Assembly (NCBI RefSeq): GCF_921293095.1
Contig: NC_060253.1
Span: 77,909,992 to 77,973,991, forward strand
Direction: 5' to 3'
DNA from: Ischnura elegans
Lineage: Eukaryota; Arthropoda; Insecta; Odonata; Coenagrionidae
DNA length: 64,000 nucleotides
Below, one piece after another: positions 22,301 to 64,000 of the stretch (its first letter is position 1; every line of letters begins with the position of its first letter). The position numbers and the translations under genes were made by a program. A model generated the notes under the pieces. That model searched no databases. It was given only the letters and a program-made list of their open reading frames with translations, and was not told the origin of the DNA.

Positions 22301-24209
22301 TGTGCATGATTTTTGGTGTAGGTGTACTGGAGGAACCAGGGTAGAGGTGTGGGTTGGTAAACTTATATTAGTAGTTGTATGTTGGTGATTGAGCTTAATG
22401 ATATATTCATTGTTTTTTATATTCTTTCATGAGAGGCATGAGCTATAAGGGGAGGGGTTAATTCATTACTATTTGCTGTATTATAGTTAAACTTATGGCT
22501 AGAGGTTATGATAGTACCGTGAATCATATTATTTATCAGCTATTGCATATCATAGCTCTATTTATGTCACAGTAAAAGTGTCTACTATCAAAGTCATTAG
22601 ATAATTGTTTGATTTTTTTTGTTCAGATATACAGTACACTCCCGATTATCCGGGCTAATGATGAGGAGAGACGGCACGAATAATAGGGAAACACGGATAA
22701 TCCAAACTTTCACTTACATGTCTCGTAATATTCATAATATACGTAAAACAAACAATATATTATTATTAAAGCAGTTAGTCTGTTATTTTAGATTGGTTCC
22801 CGGACTCATTGAGAGCTTTCTTTGCCAGTTCACGATCTATTTAGCGGCGATAACATGGTTGTACTCGTATTATTAATGCTCCATATAAGGCCTGATTTCG
22901 AAAATCACACATCCTTGGCTGTGTGATCATGGATACAGAAAAGTGGTTTGCGCGAATGCTTCAAAACCACTGCTCGATGTCGGAAACTACACTGCCAGGC
23001 ACCACGCCACGTAGTCGTGTCTCGCATAATTTGCCCGGGTTGCAACTGCTGCGGGACGTGTATCCGTGATCACGGATCGCGGTCGCGCACTGCGAGGCTT
23101 GGAAAACAGAAACACGGTACTCCCGTGAATGCAGCTAGCGCGTCATCGCTTCCGTTTTACGAAGGGGATTCTTACGGAAATGATAAGCCCGGTGTTCCTG
23201 GCATTGATGCAGTAATTCCGATGATTTTGCGTCCGATTTTATTTTTAAAAATAAAGATCGCGGAAAAAATTGAGCGAGAGTAAAAATCATGCACGGATAA
23301 TCCGCAAACCGGATAAACCGCAGCCGGATAATCGGGAGTCCGCTGTATTTAAAAGAATGTCGTTGGCCTCTGGCTTGTGTCAGGACAACTACTTACTAAC
23401 AAATTTCAAATACCTATAATTAATTACATGCCTGGAAATTGTAGGAAGTAAATTGTGAAATGGACAAAATTTGGTGAAGAGTTTTGGTTTTAAATATTTA
23501 TACTTACGGTTAAATTTAATGTTTTGTAGCAGTTTGCCTCTGAAAATGAGTCAAATATGGTGTAAAATGGTATTATTCTATTTTGTAACCAATTCACTAA
23601 CTTTTTCCTATATTAATTTAATTGTAGTGGGAAAATTGTCTCTTAATTTTTTATCCTAATAATTTCAGTGGCCTCCAAAATATTATTGCTTTTTACTATT
23701 GGTGTTTGGTTTAATAATTCCACTACAAAACAGCTCTTGGCAATCACATGAAAATTATGTAATGCTTAAATTTCATTTTTTAGCAGTTCAGAGTGGTGCC
23801 AAAAATGACTGTGGAACAGATGCGGCTTCATGTTGCTGTCCTGTTGAAAAGAATATCAACTCCGTCGAGGCTTGAAGCTCTTGGATTTGGACGCCGCCTA
23901 ATTGATGAAGTCCTCCGTGATTCAATCGAAGGATCTGGTCGGAAAGCAGCTGGGAATGCAAAAAGCAGTTCTAAAGATTCTGAAGGGAATGATAGTGATG
24001 AGGATGCTGATGAGGAAGGTCTTGAAGTAAGCGAGAAATCTGGAGAAAGCAAAGGTGGGGCAGCTGACTCCGCTAAAGAGGATGAAGCTGAGGTTCTTCG
24101 TCGCAATGTTGAGATACTACTCGAGTGGACTGTTCCACAGCGGTACATGCAGAAGTTTCGAAAAGAAAATCGTTCCATTGAGGATCTTCTAGAGGAATTG
24201 GCCTCATGA
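10177..24209 (+). CDS. C2H2 zinc-finger protein, 11 fingers, 498 aa (whole gene span, 5 coding exons)
   Basis: Probable nuclear DNA-binding regulator. Joined exons 10177-10320, 16198-16464, 16868-17169, 18828-19185 and 23784-24209 keep one frame, and three of the four junctions fall inside fingers that become complete only after splicing. Fingers lie at residues 11-31, 39-59, 67-87, 95-115, 123-143, 151-172, 180-198, 206-226, 234-254, 262-283 and 291-314, with TGEKP-type linkers between several. Finger 7 has only 10 residues between its second Cys and first His instead of 12. Finger 11 is unusual: CX3C and a final Cys in place of His. After 314 come an acidic linker and a C-terminal region (358-498) that I do not recognise. 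It is helix-prone, with a Ser/Asp/Glu-rich middle. The target genes and ortholog name cannot be told; many insect zinc-finger proteins look like this. Confidence 0.85.
12468..12596. repeat. 129-bp near-perfect palindrome
   Basis: Arms of about 56 bp are reverse complements: TACCTCCACTGCATAAACGC on the left, GTTTATGCAGTGGAGGTA on the right. A spacer of about 15 bp lies between two copies of ATCTAG. There are only a few mismatches, so it formed recently or is kept by recombination. It may be a small foldback MITE; no clear target duplication was read. Confidence 0.85.
12927..13197. repeat. 271-bp near-perfect foldback palindrome
   Basis: The left arm starts GTGGAAGGTTACACGGGATT and the right arm ends AATCCCGTGTAACCTTCCAC. 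Complementarity runs almost to the centre near 13060. The arms carry CGTCTTCAGGGCATG and GAAACGTTGGCC, the core shared with the other foldback copies at 3188 and 40404. Both strands are open for over 100 codons here only because the arms mirror each other; this is not a gene. CTTCCTAACGCTT lies on both sides (about 12914 and 13231). Confidence 0.88.
13735..13925 (-). mobile_element. tRNA-derived SINE (minus strand)
   Basis: On the minus strand the head has an A-box-like TTGGTAGCAGCAGGGTAG and, about 40 bases on, a B-box-like AGTGCGAATCC. A stem CCTCG/CTGAGG lies between them. That spacing is that of a tRNA-like pol III promoter. The tail points to lower coordinates and ends in an ATAATAATAAT-like tract. 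The family is not identified. Confidence 0.55.
16198..16464 (+). CDS. Zinc-finger gene, coding exon 2
   Basis: Acceptor TTTCAG|GCT, phase 0; donor AAG|GTAAAT, phase 0. Codons 49-137 complete finger 2 (ALRTHMSVH), encode fingers 3 and 4 with a TGEKP linker, and begin finger 5 ([15 protein letters not shown]). Confidence 0.9.
16465..16867 (+). other. Zinc-finger gene intron 2
   Basis: A 403-bp intron. The stretch at about 16650-16760 resembles 17440-17545 in the next intron (see findings). Confidence 0.8.
16868..17169 (+). CDS. Zinc-finger gene, coding exon 3
   Basis: Acceptor ATCAG|GTG, phase 0; donor TGCAA|GTGAGT leaves two bases of a Lys codon. It completes finger 5 (VHMKRH), encodes finger 6 (HX4H), the short finger 7 ([19 protein letters not shown]) and finger 8, and begins finger 9 (CRVCK). 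Confidence 0.9.
17773..17915. mobile_element. AT-rich foldback MITE, 143 bp
   Basis: The ends are inverted repeats of about 40 bp: GTACACAATAAAAATTTATG on the left, ATAACTTTTTATTGTGTAC on the right, continuing inward through GGTACTTTTTCTCACAATTT. The middle is AT-only filler without coding capacity. The superfamily cannot be assigned without clear target duplications. Confidence 0.8.
17994..18636. mobile_element. hAT-like non-autonomous element, 643 bp
   Basis: The termini are exact inverted repeats, CAGGGTTCCCACTC at the left and GAGTGGGAACCCTG at the right. Just inside both ends are repeats of ACCGTGAA/AACCTGGAAA (18028-18090, 18558-18606), the style of hAT subterminal motifs. Flanks are AT-rich (TAATATTA / TATTATAT), so the 8-bp duplication is not exact. 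No transposase domain was recognised. Confidence 0.75.
18828..19185 (+). CDS. Zinc-finger gene, coding exon 4
   Basis: Acceptor TTTCAG|GCG; its first base completes the Lys codon split by the previous intron. Donor AAG|GTATAT, phase 0. It completes finger 9 ([16 protein letters not shown]), encodes finger 10 and the atypical finger 11 ([16 protein letters not shown]), then an acidic linker to residue 357. Confidence 0.9.
19186..23783 (+). other. Zinc-finger gene intron 4
   Basis: A 4.6-kb intron. It contains the pogo-like element at 22632-23345 and otherwise AT-rich DNA without recognised features. Confidence 0.7.
22632..23345. mobile_element. pogo/Tigger-like non-autonomous element, 714 bp
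   Basis: The termini are CAGTACACTCCCGATTATCC at the left and, reverse-complemented, CAGCGGACTCCCGATTATCC at the right, flanked by TA on both sides (22630-22631, 23346-23347). CTCCCGATTATCCGG ends and a TA duplication are typical of pogo/Tigger elements. Extra copies of CGGATAATCC lie just inside both ends. The CpG-rich middle has an open frame at 22948-23283 with no transposase similarity. Confidence 0.82.
23784..24209 (+). CDS. Zinc-finger gene, last coding exon
   Basis: Phase 0 after acceptor TTTTTAG|CAG; stop TGA at 24207-24209. Residues 358-498 begin [18 protein letters not shown] helix-prone block includes [17 protein letters not shown], then comes a Ser/Asp/Glu-rich low-complexity stretch and a second helix-prone block, [18 protein letters not shown]. 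No known domain is recognised. The acceptor is a tandem TAGCAG, so transcripts may differ by one Gln. The reverse strand is also open here (23828-24178), a shadow of the biased codon content. Confidence 0.85.
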   Translation, partial: QFRVVPKMTVEQMRLHVAVLLKRISTPSRLEALGFGRRLIDEVLRDSIEGSGRKAAGNAKSSSKDSEGNDSDEDADEEGLEVSEKSGESKGGAADSAKEDEAEVLRRNVEILLEWTVPQRYMQKFRKENRSIEDLLEELAS

Positions 24210-27200
24210 CAGGCAGTTCACATATTCATATTTATCTGTGTTGCCTTCTGCTCACTCTGTATGCCTTATCTCCCAATGGCATTTTACTACCCTTTGTCCT
24301 CTTGAGGTTCATTTTCCTCTCACTCTCCTTCCTCAATGGCTTTCATTTGAACCCTCTTATCAATACAATTTCCTCCATTCTCTTTTTTCTTTTTTTTTCT
24401 TTTTTGATAAGGATGTATTGCAGTCTGACAGTTGTCCCAAGCCCTTCTCACTTGATCATTGGTCATGTTTAAAATTCTATTGTTCTGCATGAGATTGTGA
24501 ATGAATATGTTTTTAAGGTACGTATTTGCATCTTCTTGTTCAATGTTTATAAACATTGCTATGTGAACAGTTTTATGAGGGAAGCACCTGTTGAGAAATG
24601 TTATTTTTACACTATGAAGGTCTTAAATATATGAAGGTATGCAAGCATCACTGCATATATTACAGCTATACTTTGAAATGTATCATATTTATATAAAAGT
24701 CAAGTTTATAATAAGGGACTTCATGAATGTTATCAAAGCTCTCAGGCTTAAAGTTTTGTTTACTTTGAAATATTATTTAGCTATGAGATTTTAAGTCTCA
24801 AAAATATTATTTCAGTATATATTCTAGATTCAGATCATTTTATTAAAAGATAATGCTGGATGCTATTTAATTTTAAAGTTTACCCTTGTTTTTAACACCA
24901 TAAATATTTTTAATTTGCATGATAAATCCTGCATAGTGCTTCCTCTGGTTCTAATTTTGTTTTCATTGATGATGTGTTGTGTTAATTTATTAAGTATATC
25001 TGTGTTGTTGTCATTGTTAATTAACTTTTGCTTCTTATAAAGTTAAATATAGCTCTTTGTGAATTGAATTATATGAGTAGTTGGGATGAAACTTTGATGT
25101 ATGCCAAAAAGCCAGTACATACAAAATTGGAATATCTATCTTATATCTAGAATGTCCTTTCTCTGTACCGAGTTCTAGCTCATCCGTATTTCATTTAATA
25201 TTTGTTTATATTATCAGTGGGAATGTGGCAATGTTAGATTAACTTCGTTTTTGTGCCATCACTATATAATTTTAACAATTCATATAGCTGTCTTCTTATG
25301 TCAAAAATTAATGTTGAAATTAGGGCTAATTTTCGTGTTCTAATTTGCCTGAAATCTTCGTTGTGTCTTTAGTTTTTGAAGGGGAACAAATTATATAGAG
25401 TCTCAAGATTTCAATTTTCAACTGTACCGGGACCATCGTATGCATTAATTAACTGACAGAGAAGTAATAGCTATTACTATACCACATATTTCATTGTCCT
25501 GTTGGTGCTTTCATAGGGTGCATTTTTAGCTCTTATTTGGTGCCTTTGTGACCTAACCCATTTTTTAACCATGGTATATCAAAAAGAAGTAAGGAATAGC
25601 TACTAAGATTTCAGTAGCACCTTTATATTTTCATTTTTTTTAGTGGTGGCCTTATTCTGTGCAACAAAAATATGTAGTAGGAATCATACTCATATTTACC
25701 GAATGGAAGATTTATGTAAAAGAGTATGCGTGTTTCCTTGGATCAAAATTCAAGTTACACTCATTCTTGAAGTCAAAAGCACATTATTGACGTTAACTAT
25801 TGAAAGAAATTGTGTGATCTACCTAATCCATTGTACATCATTATTAGTCATTTTACTTCCCAATGTTATTTTTCAAGTTGTATTTTAGACTTTCTTGCCA
25901 GGTAAACCTATTGTTTACCCATCATGAATCACATTCTGATGTCATTATTCACTCTAGTCATTAAGCATCATGATTACAAGTACTGCTTGCCATGTATTAT
26001 TGTGCATTTTCAAAAACAATTTAAAAATAATTTTACTTGTATTGCAGTTATCTATGTGGTGAATTGTCATATTATAGCTTTCTATAAGGTCACCAAGAGG
26101 CATTTGGGCCCAGGGGCAATGCTTTTCAAATCCCTCCCACTCCTTGAAGATCACTTACAGTGGTTTTTAATGCTCTAATTGGGCCCTAAAATTTGGGACC
26201 TTGGGATAACTGTCCCCATAGTTCCCTCCCCTCGGTGCCCTTTACCTACTTTCTTCTGTAGTATCATTTTTTGCAAAAAGTAATTTTTTGTGCGTAAGGG
26301 AGCAAAAACCCCTTCTTTGGCTTGCCGTAGTATTTCATTTTGTTTGTTGTCGTCTAATCTTCTTTTGAAGTTCAGGGTAAAAACTTCCCTGGAGTTGGAT
26401 ATTTTATTGGCAAATAGTTCAATTGTTTCTTTTTTTAGACTTGCGTAGACATGCTTTCATTTATTTAAACCTCAGTAATCCAATATTAGGCATATTTATT
26501 ATACTGTTAATGCAAATGATTTGTTACAAATAGTTGCAGTGTTAAAGTCATCCCACCTACATGGATGTATTGTGCATATAAAAATGCTTTTCTCCATTTT
26601 ATAGTGTGCCAGGCCTTGAGTTCCTTTTGTTATGATTATATTAGAGGAGTCATATTAGTGAAGTACACGAGAATTGTGCCATATTTTTTTCTATTGATGT
26701 AGTATAACTACCTATTGTGATCATTACATTTTCAGTTGTGTAAGCTGTTGCTAATGGTTGCAGGTGCTCATTCTGATGAGAGTCAAAATAATGGTAATGT
26801 TGGGGCTAGATGTTATGCTACATATATTTCTTGTGAGATTTTTATGTAGTTGATGTCCTCTGCCAAATTTGGAGGGAAGATATCTTCTGCCCCATATCGT
26901 AAGCCCTCATCTTTTTTTTATGTTATTTTGGATAAAGTAATTGAAAATTGGTCTTGCATTTACCAAAGAAGCTGACTGATGCTTATATTGCCTAGTGTTT
27001 CAAATACTAAGTAATATATTTTATAATTACTTATGTATATTTTCTTTATGATGTAATTAAGTATTCTTACCATTTTTTTTATTTACAAAGAAAAAGAGTA
27101 TGATTGACAAAATTGCTGCTCTCAAATGTGTAATGCCTAATAACCTCAGTTTGTTATAACCTTGTATCTTTATGGAAACATTTTTAGATAATTGATTTAT

Positions 27201-27330
27201 TTAGGATTCCTCTTTGTAGGAATAATTCTTTAGGCTTTCATTGTAACCTGATTTATTGTATACAGTCTGCTATATTATTACTATATTATGTGTGCATGTG
27301 CAATAAATGTGATTTACTGACAATCTTCTT
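24210..27330 (+). other. Probable long 3'UTR and downstream region of the zinc-finger gene
   Basis: AT-rich DNA with no further coding exon. AATAAA at 27302-27307 and ATTAAA at 24842-24847 are candidate poly(A) signals. Which one is used cannot be told from sequence. Confidence 0.35.
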
Positions 27331-27759
27331 ATTTTATTATATTTCTGTTTCCCTTAGTGAAAAACCTTCCGAAAAGATAAGTTCTGATTGTCATTCATCT
27401 TAGGTTTTCTAACTGGTTAATCCTATGCACTGGGGCATTCGTTGTGACCCTATATTTTTGACTAAAGTATCATAAATCAACAATTCATGAGGTTTGGCCA
27501 TGAAAACAAAGGTAAAAGTTTTTCATTGGGAGAGTATATTATTTAAGTAGTGCAGTTACGTGAGATTATTACCCTGTCTAATGGTAAGTGTTATATACAA
27601 AACCTTTTTTTGGCTTGGTGAATATTGTTTTTTTTACTTACAAGTCAATGTTATGTGGCAACCTAACTTTTGAGTTTATAAAATGGATTGAAGTTACCTA
27701 TTATCTACAAAGGTTAAGTTCATACATTAATACTTAAGAGTGGTAAATTGTTTCCTGCG

Positions 27760-27967
27760 TAGGTGGATCTTGGGGGGGGGAGGAGGGGCATGTGCCACCC
27801 CAGAACCTTAAAAAATATGCAATATTTTCAATACGGTCCCATTATCATTGTGTTTGTTTTGTATTACAAGGTATCCTTAGGCCCTCCCAGAACAAAATAC
27901 TGGATACGGCCCTGTGCCTGTTTACCTGTGCCCCCCCCAGAAAGAAATCTTGGATCTGCCCATGGTT
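27760..27967. mobile_element. hAT-like MITE with G/C-runs inside the ends (degenerate)
   Basis: The left part GTAGGTGGATCTTGGGGGGG and the right part CCCCCCCCAGAAAGAAATC..GGATCTGCCCATGG are roughly inverted. They share the GGCGGATC-then-G-run layout seen at 7975 and 53235. Ends are approximate and no duplication was read. The frames through this element are not genes. Confidence 0.45.
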
Positions 27968-28029
27968 TCCTGTATCTGTTGAAGGAAAAACATGAATGCC
28001 TCACTGAAAGGCTTCTGGGGATTCTAAAG

Positions 28030-28222
28030 GCCACTATTAACAGTTAATGATCATGCTGAATGATCAATCACCGTGTAAAATCATTCGATGTGTACAACGG
28101 AAAAATTTGCAAATGAACCATCATTATGCACATGATCATTCAGTGAAAATTAGAACATGTTCTACTTTGCTCGTTTGATCCTGTGAATAATCACGTGATC
28201 ATTCACAGGGTATAGTGGCATT
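28030..28222. mobile_element. MITE of the GATCAT-rich family (copy 2)
   Basis: Inverted ends GCCACTATTAACAG (left) and ACAGGGTATAGTGGC (right) enclose many GATCAT words and TAGAACATGTTCTA. The segment near the right end matches 1472-1600 in reverse orientation. It is about 190 bp and non-coding. The superfamily is not assigned. Confidence 0.65.
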
Positions 28223-29273
28223 AATGGAATGACTGGTTTCAACATAATCAATATTTTGAAGGGCCACTCACTCTCTGTTGTAAGCCCGTTTTATACTGGG
28301 CACGACATTGTGCAGGTTAGCACTGAAAACAATTGTTGAAATAATGAGAATGGGAGCACTGAATTAAGGCAGAGGATATTTTGCTGTCTCGCATCCATGC
28401 ATTCTCACATGTTTCTGAGCAATTCACTGCTCAATATGATGTATTTTTGATTGCACCTTCATCCATACGTCAGATTGTGCAATGACGAGACCTGTGTTAA
28501 ATGGTCATTAGGGCTGGAGAAAACACCTGTAATCATGGAGCCTGTCATCTGGTAGGAAATCCAAGATTCTCCTCTGAAGGTAATTCAATGGGAAAGTATC
28601 TAAACCTTCATGAATATACATTTGCCTCCTTTGGGTATAATATGTTACAACCTGGAAAAATTTTACGCAAGGCTTATCCTTCAAAAATGTCAGGAACAAT
28701 TGATTTGTCACCCCATGTCCTTGACTGTGGCATCACAATTACGGATAGTGCAGTTACTCGTGGGTCACCCCTTTTGTGAGTGTTTTTCCCCTTTTTGGTG
28801 GAGTAATTCTCTCTTAACCATGACATACCTTAGTGTTAATAACAAAAACGCCTTCTCCCAGCAATGCATGTGGCACAGGCCCAGGAGAAAGGATTTCAAC
28901 CCCACCTTCAGTACTGGAGAGATACGGTCTCAAGTGTCCCCCCTAAATTATAATCTGGCTACCGTCCGGCTGAGTTGTAGGAAAGCTTATCCTTGCATTA
29001 GTTCGTGCTAATATGGCGTAAAAGATATCGACTTTTATGTTGAATTCAGGTCAGATTACACCGAAGGAAATGCTCATGTATTTCTTCCTCCTTTCACACG
29101 ATCAAGTGGTAGTAGGGCATGAAGTGAACAACCTCTGTAGAACTTTCTCTCTCTTTACCTCCCGTGGGTCAGTTTTTCTTTGTTGCCGTCATATGCGCAT
29201 AATTTTCAGTAGGGAGAAATAGCGAATATTTGCAATGGTACCTATTTTCTTTCAGAAGCATATTCCGCTGTAA

Positions 29274-29292
29274 GATCGATCGATCGATCGAT
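29274..29292. repeat. (GATC)n microsatellite
   Basis: Nearly five tandem copies of the self-complementary unit GATC (19 bases). Confidence 0.9.
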
Positions 29293-29340
29293 TGTAAGGA
29301 GCAATCATCGAGGTTTTAATATCTTTATCTATTGTCACAC

Positions 29341-29381
29341 CATTGTTGACGTGAAGGCTCAGAGGCCACACGTCAACAATG
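29341..29381. repeat. Perfect 13-bp-stem hairpin
   Basis: CATTGTTGACGTG and CACGTCAACAATG are exact reverse complements around a 15-base loop that itself contains GGCTC/GAGGCC. It may be a foldback remnant. Confidence 0.8.
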
Positions 29382-29560
29382 AAAGAAGTAAAGACTAACA
29401 GGTGTCAAAACGGGCGCAACAATTGCACCGTTCCCGAGAATTTTCAGACGATATGGTATTGCGTACCAATATGCAAACATTCTCTTCTTTAGGGGGAATT
29501 TTATTCTTTATTTCATGGCTCTACTTTAAATTAAATCATTACAGAGTTCTCCGAAAACAA

Positions 29561-30323
29561 TTGTCATCGTAATAATTGATCGATGCTATTCCGAAAAATA
29601 ATTAGGAACACATTGAAGAGAATTTTCATTGGCCGACGCATAATATTATTTACTTAAGACCAACTTATGACGCACGTTCGATTATTTGACAATCAGTCAG
29701 TCACAATCAGTCAACAATAACGGCCATTCGGAACGTAGATCCACTGCGGCCGTCACTTCTTGTTGTGATCACTTAGCAGACCAAAATCGCTAATTTATCG
29801 CCGACTGGCCAATAGGCACGTTCTTTTACGAAGTCTGGAAGTATCATGATGCTGTAATCCACAATACTTTAAAACGTATATGTCATTTCCTGTTTTTGGG
29901 TGAGTAACAATCCTATTTAAACGCGTCACTTGGTCGGTGACGTAAAGGAAATTTTATTTAAATGTCAAATACGATGTGTAACCTCGAAGTCACACAATCA
30001 AAGCAAAGCAACATGGCATGGCTATCGGCGATATTAATTACGAAAAGCCTGATACATTTAGCCTTGCTAGGACCGAGATATGATATCTCTCGCGTGAACG
30101 GGCATACAGGGGAAACAGGTAGCAATGGACAACAGGGACAAATAGCGTACGGGTAGCGCAATTTTCGTTTATTTTATCCACGTTTTCAAGTGCGCATGTT
30201 CAGAACCGAAGAACATCAGTCGATGGAGATCGCAGAGAACGTTCTAGTCGTACTCGCCCCTTTAGTAATGGATTAATGTAATTAGGGTTAGCTCCTTACC
30301 ACGGTTACTTAAGTCAAATTACC
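29561..30323 (+). promoter_or_regulatory. Probable promoter and 5'UTR of the SPCA gene
   Basis: This stretch upstream of the start codon has more CpG than neighbouring DNA. It contains an in-frame stop at 30279-30281, so no coding extends upstream of the ATG at 30324 without splicing. No TATA box or initiator is certain. A 64-codon frame at 29962-30156 is unsupported. Confidence 0.4.

Positions 30324-64000
<33,677 letters not shown>

Larger units (their letters stand above)
28223..29560. other. Intergenic, unassigned
   Basis: A + frame at 28610-29011 (133 codons) and a GC-richer patch at 28850-29010 look like a fragment of something, perhaps a mobile element, but no domain is recognised. It also contains a GATC tandem repeat (29274-29292) and a hairpin (29341-29381). 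Confidence 0.4.

Noticed and set aside
23828..24178. 116-codon minus-strand frame
   Set aside because: It is the shadow of the Ser/Glu-rich last exon of the zinc-finger gene on the other strand.
28610..29011. 133-codon + frame
   Set aside because: The translation has no familiar domain and mixed composition; it is probably repeat-derived.
29962..30156. 64-codon + frame just upstream of the SPCA start
   Set aside because: No similarity to the SPCA N-terminus, and exon 1 at 30324 already fits by phase and sequence. It is most likely 5' flanking DNA.

Overview
This window is from an animal nuclear genome, most likely an insect or other arthropod. It is AT-rich, genes are split by long introns with GT..AG junctions, and much of the non-coding DNA is DNA transposons, MITEs, palindromic repeats, SINEs and LINE fragments. 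Nothing bacterial or viral was seen. The species cannot be fixed from the sequence.

Two protein genes are supported, both on the + strand. The first (coding about 10177-24209, five coding exons plus a likely 5'UTR exon near 9.4-9.6 kb) encodes a C2H2 zinc-finger protein of 498 residues. It has eleven fingers in tandem and an unfamiliar acidic C-terminal region. The second starts at 30324 and runs off the right edge. It is the secretory-pathway Ca2+/Mn2+ P-type ATPase (SPCA; ATP2C1 in vertebrates, SPoCk in Drosophila, PMR1 in yeast). Twenty-one coding exons were placed by splice sites and reading-frame phase, giving 917 codons before the window ends. All catalytic motifs are intact. A short first coding exon (33 codons) was found by its splice donor and its fit to the family N-terminus.

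Layout: 1-9.4 kb is intergenic, with two LINE fragments, foldback repeats and a G-rich MITE. 9.4-24.2 kb is the zinc-finger gene, whose introns carry two large palindromes, a SINE, a small MITE, a hAT-type element and a pogo-type element. 24.2-30.2 kb is its probable 3'UTR, then intergenic repeats, then the CpG-containing 5' region of the ATPase gene. 30.3-64 kb is the ATPase gene, with introns invaded by piggyBac-like (TTAA), Harbinger-like (TTA), pogo/Tigger-like (TA) and hAT-like (8-bp duplication) elements. Two of these sit within about 40 bp of an exon.

The two genes have unrelated roles (nuclear regulator; Golgi ion pump) and are simply neighbours. I found no new multi-gene system. The most unusual signals are in the repeats: two TTAA-flanked MITEs with different sequences but the same paired-palindrome architecture; a dispersed foldback family sharing a small core in single-arm and double-arm forms; and homologous segments in two adjacent introns of the zinc-finger gene.
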